Below, piece after piece: positions 43,601-52,043 of a stretch of 64,000 nucleotides of DNA. Where the stretch lies: contig CAJUNA010000041.1 in assembly GCA_910587645.1 (NCBI GenBank), positions 1-64,000 of the forward strand, read 5' to 3'. A model generated the notes under the pieces. It saw only the letters and a program-made list of their open reading frames with translations, had not been told where the DNA came from and searched no databases. The position numbers were made by a program, and so were the translations under genes. The number at the start of each line of letters is the position of its first letter. Within the stretch, counting starts at the first letter, position 1. This stretch comes from an uncultured Oscillospiraceae bacterium (GTDB lineage Bacteria > Bacillota > Clostridia > Oscillospirales > Oscillospiraceae).

Positions 43601-44238
43601 AACGGGAAATCAGCGGATTGGGAACCGTTAACGTGGGGGCTATCGAGGAGTTCCAGCGGGTAAATGGCCGGTACACCTATCTGACCAGCCAACGGGACGA
43701 CGTGGAGCAGGCGAAAGGGGAATTGCAGGGCATCATTGATGCAATTACCCGGGAAATGACGGCCATTTTTGCCCAGCAGTTCCGGCTGATTTCCGATTCC
43801 TTTCAGGAAACCTATGTGGCGCTTTTCGGCGGCGGGCAGGCCGCGCTGGAGCTGGAGGATGAGGAGGATACCCTCAACTGCGGCATTGAAATCAAGGTGC
43901 AGCCGCCGGGGAAGACGTTGAAAACGCTGTCCCTGCTCTCCGGCGGGGAGAAGGCGTTTGTGGCCATCGCCCTGTATTTCGCTATTTTAAAGGTGCATCC
44001 TACGCCGTTTTTCGTGATGGACGAGGTGGAAGCCGCCTTGGATGAAGCGAACGTGGTCCGGGTGGCCCGGTATATGCGGTCGATTTCAGATAAGACGCAG
44101 TTCATCGTCATTACCCACCGGCGGGGGACGATGGAGGAAGCGGACGTCCTGTACGGTGTGACCATGCAGGAGAAGGGCGTGAGTAAGATGCTGGCTATCA
44201 ATATGAACGACATGGCGGAGGAATTGAATATTAAATAG
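40666..44238 (+). CDS. smc: Chromosome segregation protein SMC
   Basis: This 1190-residue condensin ATPase organises and segregates the chromosome with ScpA and ScpB. The N-terminal head has Walker A GPNGSGKSN (about 32-40). Two long coiled-coil arms flank a hinge around 500-640 (ETALGAGMQNIVVDREEEAKSAIQFL). The C-terminal head has the signature LSLLSGGEKAFVAIALYFA and Walker B FFVMDEVEAALDEANV. The GTG start follows AAGGGGGTGG. The rnc gene that often precedes smc is absent here. Confidence 0.97.
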   Translation: MYLKALEIQGFKSFPDKTVLNFGENITAIVGPNGSGKSNISDAICWVMGEQSVRSLRGDKMEDVIFGGTEKRGPVGFAQVTLVLDNSEGMFSAIESSEIMVTRRYYRSGESEYYINKQSVRLKDVNELFMDTGLGREGYSIVGQGRIDEILSVRSADRREIFEEAAGISKFRHRKEESERRLQRTEENLVRINDKISELELQVNPLREQAETARRFLLLRDEQRTLEISLWMDRLEEIKTAKNRLQAEYAAAQAKQMDAQAKQDALYDENDRFSLRIQENDTRQEQARQEMERLTGQARDQESAAELMRSTIQHRKDSIAELEAELARQDTRRRDAGAEIDGQRRQLAELAEQISGLESELDGLLEKARAAAASAGEAGGEINALQAGEALAEAAAAKGRERLAALDAALEQMTGRQEMVKQELETIEAQGDSAGKEAKAAQRALEDAREDAEAAANVIQGHALRMAGREKQAEAAAAALVQLTMELNNLDARVRMLAEMEKEYEGFNKSVRLVMQAAERHVLRGVHGPVANLMKTDGKYAVALETALGAGMQNIVVDREEEAKSAIQFLKQRDGGRATFLPLTAIRGDELRERGIEDETGFVGIASQLVRYDGRYDGIFKNLLGRTVVAEDLDCGIAMARKYQNRFRIVTLDGQLINRGGSMTGGSVSKSAGVLSRANELETLEKRRDGLAGRLAAAQKEKDDAARELSAARYELQVAEGQRRTAEDAVLKRQGEVNQYAALLEGINASRENLEGEGEALAQRLRDNRAQRETVQNEIAAKEAEAAALRRDAREKLAGQSDLQEYSNRLSAEMAGRKEQLAGFRAKRDAETDALARMEQSRRDLEGDREQRLRRIQSYQADIREHEEEMGRRTEDAASLRMQAQEKKDMLKALQEARLHLEQERTAMGQRLKESNDALLEAERETSRLEQKLNTGGMEEKQILDKLWENYELSHSAAMEQRIELESEAKASRRVNELKREISGLGTVNVGAIEEFQRVNGRYTYLTSQRDDVEQAKGELQGIIDAITREMTAIFAQQFRLISDSFQETYVALFGGGQAALELEDEEDTLNCGIEIKVQPPGKTLKTLSLLSGGEKAFVAIALYFAILKVHPTPFFVMDEVEAALDEANVVRVARYMRSISDKTQFIVITHRRGTMEEADVLYGVTMQEKGVSKMLAINMNDMAEELNIK

Positions 44239-44394
44239 CCGGAAGTTGGTTTTGGTTCAGTTGTCAAGGAACCTCCGTTTGCAACCGGCGCGAGGGATTT
44301 TTCCAGGAGGATCAGTCCTGTTGAGCGTTTTTGTTCAGACGCGCGAAGTCTCGGTAGGTGACGCTCGCTACAACCTTAGGGCGCATTGGGGGGG

Positions 44395-44418
44395 AAGTTG
44401 CACGTTGGCGTGCAACTT
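44395..44418 (+). other. Perfect hairpin in the smc-ftsY gap
   Basis: AAGTTGCACG (44395-44404) pairs with CGTGCAACTT (44409-44418), loop TTGG. No U-run follows, so termination is doubtful. A further CGCGCC-AAC-GGCGCG stem lies just before the ftsY ribosome site. The 232-bp gap has no gene or clear promoter. Confidence 0.5.
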
Positions 44419-44470
44419 TACTGGAAAAAATTTATCTTTCGCGCCAACGGCGCGAGGAAAGGAACTGCAA

Positions 44471-45349
44471 ATGGGCTTTTGGGAAAAAGTAAAAAAAATC
44501 TATATGGGGGACGTGTTTGGCTCCGCAATCAGCGAAGCCGATGAAGCGTTCTTCGATGATCTGGAGGAAATGCTGATTCTTGCCGACGTGGGCATGGAGA
44601 CCTCCGGAGAAGCGGTGAAGGAACTGCGCCAGCGGATGATCGAGGACAAAATCTCCGGCCAGGAGCCGGTGAAGGCCTGCCTGCGGGAAATTCTGGCGGA
44701 AAAATTGTCTGTGGGTGACCAGGCTCTTAACCTGTCCACAAAACCCTCCGTGGTGCTGGTGGTGGGCGTCAACGGGGTGGGGAAAACGACCTCGATCGGT
44801 AAATTGGCGAACATGCTGCGGCTCCAGGGGAAGCGGGTGCTGCTCTGCGCCGGGGATACCTTCCGGGCGGCGGCGGCGGACCAGTTGGAAATCTGGGCCA
44901 ACCGCTCCCGCTGCGAAATCGTCCGGCAAAAGGAAGGGGCTGACCCCGGCGCGGTACTCTTTGACGCCCTCCAAGCCGCACGGGCCAGGAGCGTGGACGC
45001 TGTCATCTGCGACACCGCCGGGCGGCTCCACAATAAGGCAAACCTGATGGCGGAGCTGGCGAAGCTGCGGAAAATCATTGGCCGGGAAATGCCGGAGGCG
45101 GCGCTGGAAATTTTGCTGGTGCTGGATGCTACCACAGGGCAGAATGGGCTGATCCAGGCCAAGCAGTTCCAGGAGATTTCCGGATGCACCGGGATCATCC
45201 TTACTAAGCTGGACGGCACCGCTAAGGGCGGCATTGTCATCGCCATCGCCAGGGAATTGCAGGTGCCGGTGAAGTTCGTAGGCTTGGGCGAGGATATTAA
45301 GGATTTGCGGGAATTTGACGCGAAGGAGTACGTGGAAGCTCTGATTTAA
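44471..45349 (+). CDS. ftsY: Signal recognition particle receptor FtsY
   Basis: FtsY is the SRP receptor GTPase that delivers nascent membrane proteins to the translocon. It has 292 residues, the NG-domain size without the acidic A domain of E. coli. Seen motifs: GVNGVGKTTSIGKLA (G1), DTFRAAAADQLEIWA, DTAGRLHNKANLM (G3), and TKLDGTAKGG (G4/G5). The ATG at 44471 follows AGGAAAGGAA; the upstream open frame is the smc-ftsY gap. Confidence 0.96.
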   Translation: MGFWEKVKKIYMGDVFGSAISEADEAFFDDLEEMLILADVGMETSGEAVKELRQRMIEDKISGQEPVKACLREILAEKLSVGDQALNLSTKPSVVLVVGVNGVGKTTSIGKLANMLRLQGKRVLLCAGDTFRAAAADQLEIWANRSRCEIVRQKEGADPGAVLFDALQAARARSVDAVICDTAGRLHNKANLMAELAKLRKIIGREMPEAALEILLVLDATTGQNGLIQAKQFQEISGCTGIILTKLDGTAKGGIVIAIARELQVPVKFVGLGEDIKDLREFDAKEYVEALI

Positions 45350-45373
45350 TGAGAAAGATATGAGGTTTCGGAA

Positions 45374-45610
45374 ATGTCAGAAAAACAATTTTCCACGCTG
45401 CGGGTGACCTTGACCGGGGCGGCGTTCTTTATTGGCGGCGCGGTGCTCGCGCTGGAAGAGTGGGAGCAAGGCGTTTTATTTATGGTCCTGGGGGGAATCC
45501 TGCTGGTAAAAGACGCCCTCCTGTGGGCTGCTGCCAAATGGGTGGCGGAAAACGCCGGTGTGGATGATGAAAAAACAAAAGAAAAGGATGATGCGGATGG
45601 AACGGATTGA
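45374..45610 (+). CDS. Small membrane protein of unknown function
   Basis: This 78-residue protein has two hydrophobic helices (about 11-27 and 33-53) and an acidic, hydrophilic tail (DDEKTKEKDDADGTD). It lies 24 bp after ftsY and overlaps the start of rph by 14 bp, so it is probably co-translated with them. I do not recognise a family. Confidence 0.7.
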   Translation: MSEKQFSTLRVTLTGAAFFIGGAVLALEEWEQGVLFMVLGGILLVKDALLWAAAKWVAENAGVDDEKTKEKDDADGTD

Positions 45611-46313
45611 CGGCAGAAAATGCAATGAACTGCGCCCTATTAAAATAACAACAAACTTTGTGGACTTCGCCGAGGGGAGCGTCCTCATCGAGTGCGGCAA
45701 AACCAAAGTCCTCTGCTGTGCCAGCGTGGAGGAGGGCGCGCCCAGGCATGTGCCGGAGGGTACCGGCTGGGTGACGGCGGAGTATTCGATGCTCCCCCGG
45801 GCCAACCGGGAGCGGAGCCGCAGGGATGTGAGCAAGCTGAAGCTCAGCCCCAGGTCGGCGGAAATCCAGCGGCTTATCGGCCGGAGCCTGCGGGCGGCGG
45901 TGGATTTGACAGCCTTGGGAGATAGGACGGTTACCGTGGACTGCGATGTGATCCAGGGGGACGGCGGGACTAGGACCGCTTCCGTTACCGGCGGGTTCGT
46001 GGCGCTGGCAATCGCCTGCCGTAAGCTGGCAGAGGCGGGGCTGGTGGCTGAAAACCCTGTGAAACACTATGTGGCCGCTGTTTCGGCGGGGATTGTCCAG
46101 GATCAGGCTTTGCTGGACCTCTGCTATGCGGAGGACAGCGGCGCTATGGTTGACCTGAACTGTGTCATGAACGATGAAGGCGGGCTGATCGAATTGCAGG
46201 GCACCGGAGAGGGCCGCGCCTTCACCCTGGAGGAGCAGAGGAACCTGGTGGACTTGTGCGCGGGCGGCATCCGGCAGCTTATTGCTTTACAGAAAGAAAT
46301 TTTGGGAGACTGA
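45597..46313 (+). CDS. rph: Ribonuclease PH
   Basis: RNase PH trims tRNA 3' ends by phosphorolysis. It has 238 residues from MERIDGRKCNELRPI. Typical blocks: SVLIECGKTKVLCCASVEE, GWVTAEYSMLPRAN, QRLIGRSLRAAVDL, and DCDVIQGDGGTRTASVTGG. The start at 45597 matches homologs; the preceding in-frame ATG codons lie in the upstream gene. It is followed directly by rdgB, a common pairing. Confidence 0.95.
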   Translation: MERIDGRKCNELRPIKITTNFVDFAEGSVLIECGKTKVLCCASVEEGAPRHVPEGTGWVTAEYSMLPRANRERSRRDVSKLKLSPRSAEIQRLIGRSLRAAVDLTALGDRTVTVDCDVIQGDGGTRTASVTGGFVALAIACRKLAEAGLVAENPVKHYVAAVSAGIVQDQALLDLCYAEDSGAMVDLNCVMNDEGGLIELQGTGEGRAFTLEEQRNLVDLCAGGIRQLIALQKEILGD

Positions 46314-46314
46314 C

Positions 46315-46905
46315 ATGAAATTTGTATTGGCATCACAGAATAAACACAAATTAGTCGAAATGCAGGCCATTTTATCCGCCCAGGGGGTGGAGGTAGTCCT
46401 GGAATCGGACGTGGGGCTGCATGTGGACGTGGAGGAAACCGGGGAGACCTTCGCCGAGAACGCAATGATTAAGGCGAAAGCTGTGATGGAGGCCAGCGGC
46501 CTGCCTGCCATCGCCGACGACTCCGGCGTATGCGTGGACGCCCTGAACGGTGCGCCGGGGGTGTACTCCGCGCGGTATGGCGGCCCGGACCTGGATGATA
46601 CCGCCCGCTACCGGCTGCTGCTGGAAAATATGCGGGGGGCCAAGACCAGAAGCGCCCATTTTACAAGCTGCATCGCCTGCGTATTCCCCAACGGGGATAC
46701 CATCGAAGCGGAGGGCATCTGTCCCGGCACCATCGCTTTCGCGCCCCAGGGGGACGGCGGGTTCGGGTACGACCCCGTGTTCTTCCTGCCGGAGCTGCGG
46801 AAAACGTACGCCCAGCTGACGCCGGAGGAAAAAGCTGCCGTCTCCCACAGGGGAAAGGCTCTGGCCGTCTTTGACGGGAAGCTGCGGGATTATTTGGGGA
46901 AATAA
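46315..46905 (+). CDS. rdgB: XTP/dITP diphosphatase (RdgB/HAM1)
   Basis: RdgB removes non-canonical purine triphosphates (dITP, XTP) from the nucleotide pool. It has 196 residues: the N-terminal MKFVLASQNKHKLVEMQ, then ETFAENAMIKA, then LPAIADDSGVCVDAL (metal-binding Asp), then GDGGFGYDPVFFLPE and SHRGKA. GGGAG is six bases before the start, which lies two bases after the rph stop codon. Confidence 0.95.
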   Translation: MKFVLASQNKHKLVEMQAILSAQGVEVVLESDVGLHVDVEETGETFAENAMIKAKAVMEASGLPAIADDSGVCVDALNGAPGVYSARYGGPDLDDTARYRLLLENMRGAKTRSAHFTSCIACVFPNGDTIEAEGICPGTIAFAPQGDGGFGYDPVFFLPELRKTYAQLTPEEKAAVSHRGKALAVFDGKLRDYLGK

Positions 46906-46920
46906 GAAAGGAAATCCATT

Positions 46921-47247
46921 ATGGAATTGACCAGTAAACAGCGGGCGCAGCTCCGGGGAATCGCCAACAGCATCGAAACCATCGTACACATCGGCAAGGA
47001 CGGCATAAACAGTAATTTAATCAAGCAGGCTAACGATGCCCTGGACGCCCGGGAAATCATTAAGTGCAAGGTGCTGGAAAATTCGATGCTCACCGCCAGG
47101 GAAGCCTGCGAGCAGTTAGGAAAGCTGACCAGGAGCGAGCCGGTCCAGGTCATCGGCACCAAATTTGTCCTCTACCGCCAGCACTACGATAAGGCAAAAC
47201 GCAAAATTGAACTAATTCGCGAAAGAAAACCAAAGCAAAATGGTTGA
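46921..47247 (+). CDS. yhbY: YhbY-family CRM-domain RNA-binding protein
   Basis: This 108-residue CRM-domain protein is associated with ribosome assembly (large-subunit precursors in E. coli). Family hallmarks are MELTSKQRAQLRGIAN, VHIGKDGIN with the GxxG-type loop, and VQVIGTKFVLYR. It is placed between rdgB and nadD; the -35 of the nadD promoter overlaps its stop codon. Confidence 0.92.
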   Translation: MELTSKQRAQLRGIANSIETIVHIGKDGINSNLIKQANDALDAREIIKCKVLENSMLTAREACEQLGKLTRSEPVQVIGTKFVLYRQHYDKAKRKIELIRERKPKQNG

Positions 47248-47272
47248 CAGCGGCCCGCCGCTGTGCTACCGT
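47244..47272 (+). promoter_or_regulatory. SigA-type promoter of nadD with palindrome in its spacer
   Basis: TTGACA (47244-47249), 17-bp spacer, TACCGT (47267-47272). A perfect inverted repeat, ACAGCGGC (47247-47254) and GCCGCTGT (47257-47264), fills the spacer. It could be an operator or an inefficient terminator of yhbY. Confidence 0.6.
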
Positions 47273-47345
47273 ATTTCCATATACCCGTATTCCCGCATGG
47301 ATCGACCATATCTTCCCCCTCCGGGGAAAGGAAAGAGGGCTTGCC

Positions 47346-48539
47346 ATGAAAATCGGAATCTATGGAGGAACCTTTAACCCTATCCATCTGGGCCATATGG
47401 AGGCTGCTAAATTCGCGGCCGCTTATCTGAAGCTGGATAAGCTGTACCTTATCCCCACCGGGATACCGCCCCATAAGCAGTTGGACGGGGCCGCGCCCCC
47501 GCCGGCGCTGCGGCTGGAAATGGTCCGGCTGGCTGCGGACGCGCTGGGGCCGGACGCGGAAGCCCTGGACATGGAGCTGCGGCGGGAGGGCAGGAGCTAT
47601 ACCCTGGACACCCTGCGGCAAATCAGGGCGGAGCATCCCGGAGACCAGTTGTTCCTGCTGATGGGGACGGACATGTTCCTGACCTTCCACAGATGGAGGG
47701 ATCCGGGAGAAATTGCTAAGTTGTGTACCCTGTGCGCCTTCGGCAGAAGCGAAAAGGATGCCGAGACCCTGTTCGCCGTCCAGCGGGAGTACCTGCGGGA
47801 AGCCTACGGCGCATCGTGTGTGACGGTGGCGCTGCCCCGTATCGTGGATATCTCCTCTACCCAGCTCCGCGGGGAACTGGCCCGGGGAGGGGGACGGGAA
47901 TACCTGGACGATGCGGTCTATGGCTTCATCCTCCGGGAGGGGCTGTACGGCGTGGGGGCGGATATGAAGCATCTACGGCTGGATCAACTGCGGTGCGTGG
48001 CGCTGAGCATGCTGCGGCGCAGCCGGGTGGCTCATGTGCTGGGAACGGAGGAAACGGCGGCGGAACTGGCCCTGCGCTGGGGGGCAGACCAGGAGGCAGC
48101 GCGGCGGGCCGCGCTGCTCCACGACTGTACCAAAAAACTCAGCGGGGAACAACACGAGGCCATCCTGCGTCAATATGACATCCGGCTGGACCCCACCGAG
48201 GAAGGCGAGGTGAAGCTCTACCACGCCATCACCGGCGCGGCGGTGGCAAGGCATATGTTTGGCGTTTCGCCGGAGATCGAAAGCGCCATCCGCTGGCATA
48301 CTACAGGCAAGGCGGATATGACCACGCTGGAGAAGATTATCTATTTGGCGGATTACATAGAACCCAACCGGGATTTCTGTGACCTCCGCCAAATGCGGGA
48401 GCTGGCGGCGCGGGATTTGGACGCCGCGCTGCTGCTGGGACTGGAAATGTCTATAGAAAGTTTGGAAAAACGGGGAGTTGCGGTGAACTCCTATAGTGTG
48501 CAGGCGAGGGATTATCTGAAAGGAAAGCAATCCACATGA
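47346..48539 (+). CDS. nadD: NadD-YqeK fusion: nicotinate-nucleotide adenylyltransferase plus HD hydrolase
   Basis: This 397-residue two-domain protein is usually encoded by two adjacent genes. Residues 1-200 are NadD, which makes deamido-NAD: GGTFNPIHLGH at 6-16 and the C-terminal ISSTQLR. Residues about 210-395 are an HD hydrolase of the YqeK type (AALLHDCTKK, IRWHTTG, IIYLADYIEPNRDF), a family that cleaves diadenosine tetraphosphate. The ATG at 47346 follows AAAGAGG. The reading frame is continuous, so this is a true fusion. Confidence 0.93.
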   Translation: MKIGIYGGTFNPIHLGHMEAAKFAAAYLKLDKLYLIPTGIPPHKQLDGAAPPPALRLEMVRLAADALGPDAEALDMELRREGRSYTLDTLRQIRAEHPGDQLFLLMGTDMFLTFHRWRDPGEIAKLCTLCAFGRSEKDAETLFAVQREYLREAYGASCVTVALPRIVDISSTQLRGELARGGGREYLDDAVYGFILREGLYGVGADMKHLRLDQLRCVALSMLRRSRVAHVLGTEETAAELALRWGADQEAARRAALLHDCTKKLSGEQHEAILRQYDIRLDPTEEGEVKLYHAITGAAVARHMFGVSPEIESAIRWHTTGKADMTTLEKIIYLADYIEPNRDFCDLRQMRELAARDLDAALLLGLEMSIESLEKRGVAVNSYSVQARDYLKGKQST

Positions 48540-50191
48540 GCAGAACAAGAGGCAAACGGGAATCCGCCGGCGGTGGCTGGCACAAAGGGGGCGACCCCTT
48601 CGAGGAGGAGAGACAGCCGAAAAAAAGAACTAAAAAATTGCCCTCCGGCGGCAAAGGCGCCGGAAATGGAAAACGGGCGGCCATCATTGCGCTGTGCTGC
48701 GTAGCGGCGCTGGCGGTGGGCATCGCCGGGTGGTGGATGCTGTTTGTACGCGCCCCGGATGTGACGGAAAATGACCGGCCCGGCATTGTCAACAACAATC
48801 CCAATCTCAAACCCGGTGAGGAGCCGGAGGACGGGGACGGCAGCTTGGTTACCGGGCGGAAGGACGACTACTTTACCTTCCTCCTCATTGGGCGGGACAC
48901 CGCCGGGGGAGGAAATACGGATACCTTGATTTTGGTGTCCTACGATGTGCCTAACGGGCAGGTCAATATGATGAGCATTCCCAGAGACACCGCCATCAAC
49001 GTGCCTTGGTCGGTGAAGAAGATCAACAGCGTCTATAACGCCAAGGAGTCCAGCGGCGGCGGTATGGAGGGGCTGAAGCAGCAGGTGGCGTATCTCACCG
49101 GCGTGATGCCGGACCGGCATGTCATCATCGAGTGGAAGGCGGTGGGCCGGATCGTGGACGCCGTGGGCGGCGTGGAGTTCGATGTGCCCCGGAATATGAA
49201 CTACGACGACCCCTACCAGGATTTGCATATCCATTTCAACAAGGGGATGCAAAAGCTGGATGGGCAGAAGGCTATGGAGCTGCTCCGCTACCGCCATGAC
49301 AATGATTATAGAGTAGGCTATAACGACACCGGACGGATGAACACCCAGCGGGACTTTTTGAAGGCTATGGCAAAAAAAGTGCTGAAATTGGGAAATATCG
49401 CGAAAATCGGTGAATTTATTGATATATTTATGGAGAACGTGGAAACGGATATGACCCTCACGGATATGATGTGGTTCGCTTCTAAGGCCATCAGCGTGGA
49501 TGTGGAGTCCATGCAGTCCAGTACGCTGCCCTACATTGATGTGGGAAGATACCGGGGCGGGGACTACCTGCTGCCCAACGGGCCGGAGATTGTGCCGCTG
49601 GTCAACGAGCAGTTCAACCCTTATAACCGGGACGTTACCTTGGACGATCTGCGCATTATCGTGAAAAATCCGGACGGTTCCTGCTATGTAACCGGCGGGG
49701 AGCTGCTGGATTCCCGGTGGGCATCGCCGGTGAAGAGTTCCGAGGGGACCGCCGGAGGCGGCGTGTCCACAACGGAGCCTACAGGCGTAGTGGCGGATCC
49801 CAATGCGCCTACGGGAGGGTCTTCCGGCGGCGGATCCTCCGGAGACAGTTCCTCCGGTGGGAATGGGGAGGAACCGCCTGCCCCCACCTTGCCCGGTGAA
49901 GGGGAGGCGCCGCCGCCGGATACGGACGGCGGGGAGAACCCGGATATTGTGCCGGAACCGGATCCGGGGACAAATCCGGACACCGGAACGGATACGGAGC
50001 CTGATCCAGGCGCCAATCCAGACCTGGACGCGCCGCCTGACCCTGGCGTGACCCCGGATCCGGGAACCAATCCGGATACGGGGACTACGGAACCCGGCGG
50101 AGAAATTCCGCCGGAGCCTGTGCCGGATCCATCAGCCCCGCCTGCGGATGGCGGTGGGGAGCCGCCAGAGCCGGTATTGCCAGATGAATAA
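48536..50191 (+). CDS. LytR-CpsA-Psr family cell-wall ligase, proline-rich tail (paralog 1)
   Basis: LCP enzymes attach anionic polymers to peptidoglycan. The 551-residue protein has a charged cytoplasmic tail, one membrane helix (about 46-70) and an extracellular LCP domain: LLIGRDTAGGGNTDTLILVSYD, MSIPRDTAINV, ELLRYRHDN, with Arg/Asp residues of the family. A C-terminal tail of about 150 residues is rich in Pro, Asp, Gly and Thr, with PDPGTNPDTG-type repeats. The start overlaps nadD by 4 bp. Confidence 0.92.
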   Translation: MSRTRGKRESAGGGWHKGGDPFEEERQPKKRTKKLPSGGKGAGNGKRAAIIALCCVAALAVGIAGWWMLFVRAPDVTENDRPGIVNNNPNLKPGEEPEDGDGSLVTGRKDDYFTFLLIGRDTAGGGNTDTLILVSYDVPNGQVNMMSIPRDTAINVPWSVKKINSVYNAKESSGGGMEGLKQQVAYLTGVMPDRHVIIEWKAVGRIVDAVGGVEFDVPRNMNYDDPYQDLHIHFNKGMQKLDGQKAMELLRYRHDNDYRVGYNDTGRMNTQRDFLKAMAKKVLKLGNIAKIGEFIDIFMENVETDMTLTDMMWFASKAISVDVESMQSSTLPYIDVGRYRGGDYLLPNGPEIVPLVNEQFNPYNRDVTLDDLRIIVKNPDGSCYVTGGELLDSRWASPVKSSEGTAGGGVSTTEPTGVVADPNAPTGGSSGGGSSGDSSSGGNGEEPPAPTLPGEGEAPPPDTDGGENPDIVPEPDPGTNPDTGTDTEPDPGANPDLDAPPDPGVTPDPGTNPDTGTTEPGGEIPPEPVPDPSAPPADGGGEPPEPVLPDE

Positions 50192-50227
50192 AGAAAGTTT
50201 TGATTGCGGAAAGGATAGTTTGCGGGC

Positions 50228-51979
50228 ATGAAAGGTAAACGGGAAGAACCCAAGGAAAAAGGAAAGAAGGCTTCCCTCCGGCCGTCCCGTCCCGTGGGGG
50301 ATCCCTTTGCGGAGGACAGGAGTAAACCGGGCGTGGGAGAACGCTGGCGGAATTACTGGGATTCCGGCAAAGGGAAAATCCTGGTGACGGTGCTGGGGTG
50401 TCTGGCGGTGTTCGCCATCGTAGTGGTGGTGGTGCTGAAAATGTGGATCAAGCCGCCGTCCTTGCCCACAGTTCCCGCGCCGGAAACGACCCTCCCTACC
50501 CAGACCGTCCAGCCCGGCCAGAAGGAGGAGGACCTGGAGCCGGAGGGGCCTACCGATGATGATTTATACCCTGACGATGGATACAATGGCGATATGCCCA
50601 CCGTGTCCGGCAACCGGAAGGATGGGTGGTACACCTTCCTGCTGGTGGGGACGGACATGGACGATGGGAATACCGACACCATTATGGTTGCCAGCTATGA
50701 TACCAAGGGGCAGAAGGTCAATATTATGTCCATCCCCCGGGATACCATGATCAACGAGAAGTGGGACATTAAAAAGATCAACTCCGTTTACTCCCGCACC
50801 GGCAACAGCATTGATTCCCTGGCCAGCCGGGTGCAGAAGCTGGTGGGGTTCAAGCCGGACTTCTACGTCAAGGTGGAACTGGATATGTTTGTGGAGCTGG
50901 TTGACCTGGTGGAGGGCGTGGAGTTCGATGTGCCCCAGGATATGAACTATGACGATGACTGGCAGGACTTACACATCCATCTGAAAAAGGGCTTGCAGAC
51001 CTTGAACGGGGAGCAGGCAATGCAGCTCGTCCGCTTCCGCCGCTACAGCGAGGGCGATATCAAGCGGGTGGAGGTCCAGCAGAATTTCATGAAGGCCCTG
51101 ATCAAGGAGTGCCTGAGCATCAAGCACTGGGGGAAGCTGAAGGCGTATATCGACCTGGCGATGGATAATGTAGAAACCGATCTGGATTCCGGTTCTGTGG
51201 TATGGTTTGCCGCTAATGTGCTGGGGCTGAACGGGACAGGCGCGCTGACAATGACGGATGTGGAGACCTGTACCATCCCCGGTGACTACTGGGGGAGCGC
51301 CTGGAGCCGGGACACCAATCAGGACCAGTCCTATGTCACCATCTATCCTAAGCAGGTGGTGGATTTGGTAAACGAGAAGTTCAACCCCTACGAGCAGAAG
51401 GTGACAACCGGGATGCTGGACGCCATGAGCATCCTGAAAAATGGCGATATCGCGTCTTCCACCGGCAGCCTGCGGGATACCCGGCATAACGGTATTATGG
51501 CCGTACGGCGGGGCGAGGCGTATTATGACGATAATGGGAAGCTGGTCTACGGCCAGCCCCCAGCGAAGCCGGAACAGGACGAAAATGGGAACTATTACGT
51601 GCTGGGGGACGATGGGGCTGTTATTTACACGGACGCGGACGGCAATCCGCTGGCGGTGGATCCCGGCCTGCCCCCTGATGATCCCAACGCGCCGGGCATG
51701 CCGGTAGAATTGCCCGGGAACCCAGTGGACGGCAATCAGCCGGGGACAAATGATCCTAGTACGGAGACTCCCAGTACGGATGTCCCTGGAACTGAAACCC
51801 CTAGTACGGATGCCCCGGTGGATCCGCCTGTTGAAGACCCGGGGACTGATCCCGGTTTACCTGTCTCGCCTGATCCCGGCGGGGAGCCGCCTGTGGATCC
51901 GGGGGAGGGGAGTGGCGATCCCAGCCTGCCGCCGGAGGATGGAAGCGGCGATGAAATACCGGGATGGCTGGCGGCATGA
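50228..51979 (+). CDS. LytR-CpsA-Psr family cell-wall ligase, proline-rich tail (paralog 2)
   Basis: This 583-residue paralog of the preceding gene product has the same plan: basic cytoplasmic tail, one membrane helix (about 52-75), LCP domain (LLVGTDMDDGNTDTIMVASYD, MSIPRDTMIN, QLVRFRRYSEGD), and a Pro/Asp/Gly/Thr-rich tail with TETPSTD and DPGG-type repeats. The tail may span or sit in the cell wall. The gene begins 36 bp after paralog 1. Confidence 0.92.
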   Translation: MKGKREEPKEKGKKASLRPSRPVGDPFAEDRSKPGVGERWRNYWDSGKGKILVTVLGCLAVFAIVVVVVLKMWIKPPSLPTVPAPETTLPTQTVQPGQKEEDLEPEGPTDDDLYPDDGYNGDMPTVSGNRKDGWYTFLLVGTDMDDGNTDTIMVASYDTKGQKVNIMSIPRDTMINEKWDIKKINSVYSRTGNSIDSLASRVQKLVGFKPDFYVKVELDMFVELVDLVEGVEFDVPQDMNYDDDWQDLHIHLKKGLQTLNGEQAMQLVRFRRYSEGDIKRVEVQQNFMKALIKECLSIKHWGKLKAYIDLAMDNVETDLDSGSVVWFAANVLGLNGTGALTMTDVETCTIPGDYWGSAWSRDTNQDQSYVTIYPKQVVDLVNEKFNPYEQKVTTGMLDAMSILKNGDIASSTGSLRDTRHNGIMAVRRGEAYYDDNGKLVYGQPPAKPEQDENGNYYVLGDDGAVIYTDADGNPLAVDPGLPPDDPNAPGMPVELPGNPVDGNQPGTNDPSTETPSTDVPGTETPSTDAPVDPPVEDPGTDPGLPVSPDPGGEPPVDPGEGSGDPSLPPEDGSGDEIPGWLAA

Positions 51980-52043
51980 CGGTTTTTCCTGCATAAAAAG
52001 CATCCAAGACGTATGAGATAAAATATATAAGGAGGAATATTCC

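Noticed and set aside
44395..44418. Terminator after smc
   Set aside because: The stem is perfect, but no U-run follows on either strand and ftsY depends on transcription through it.
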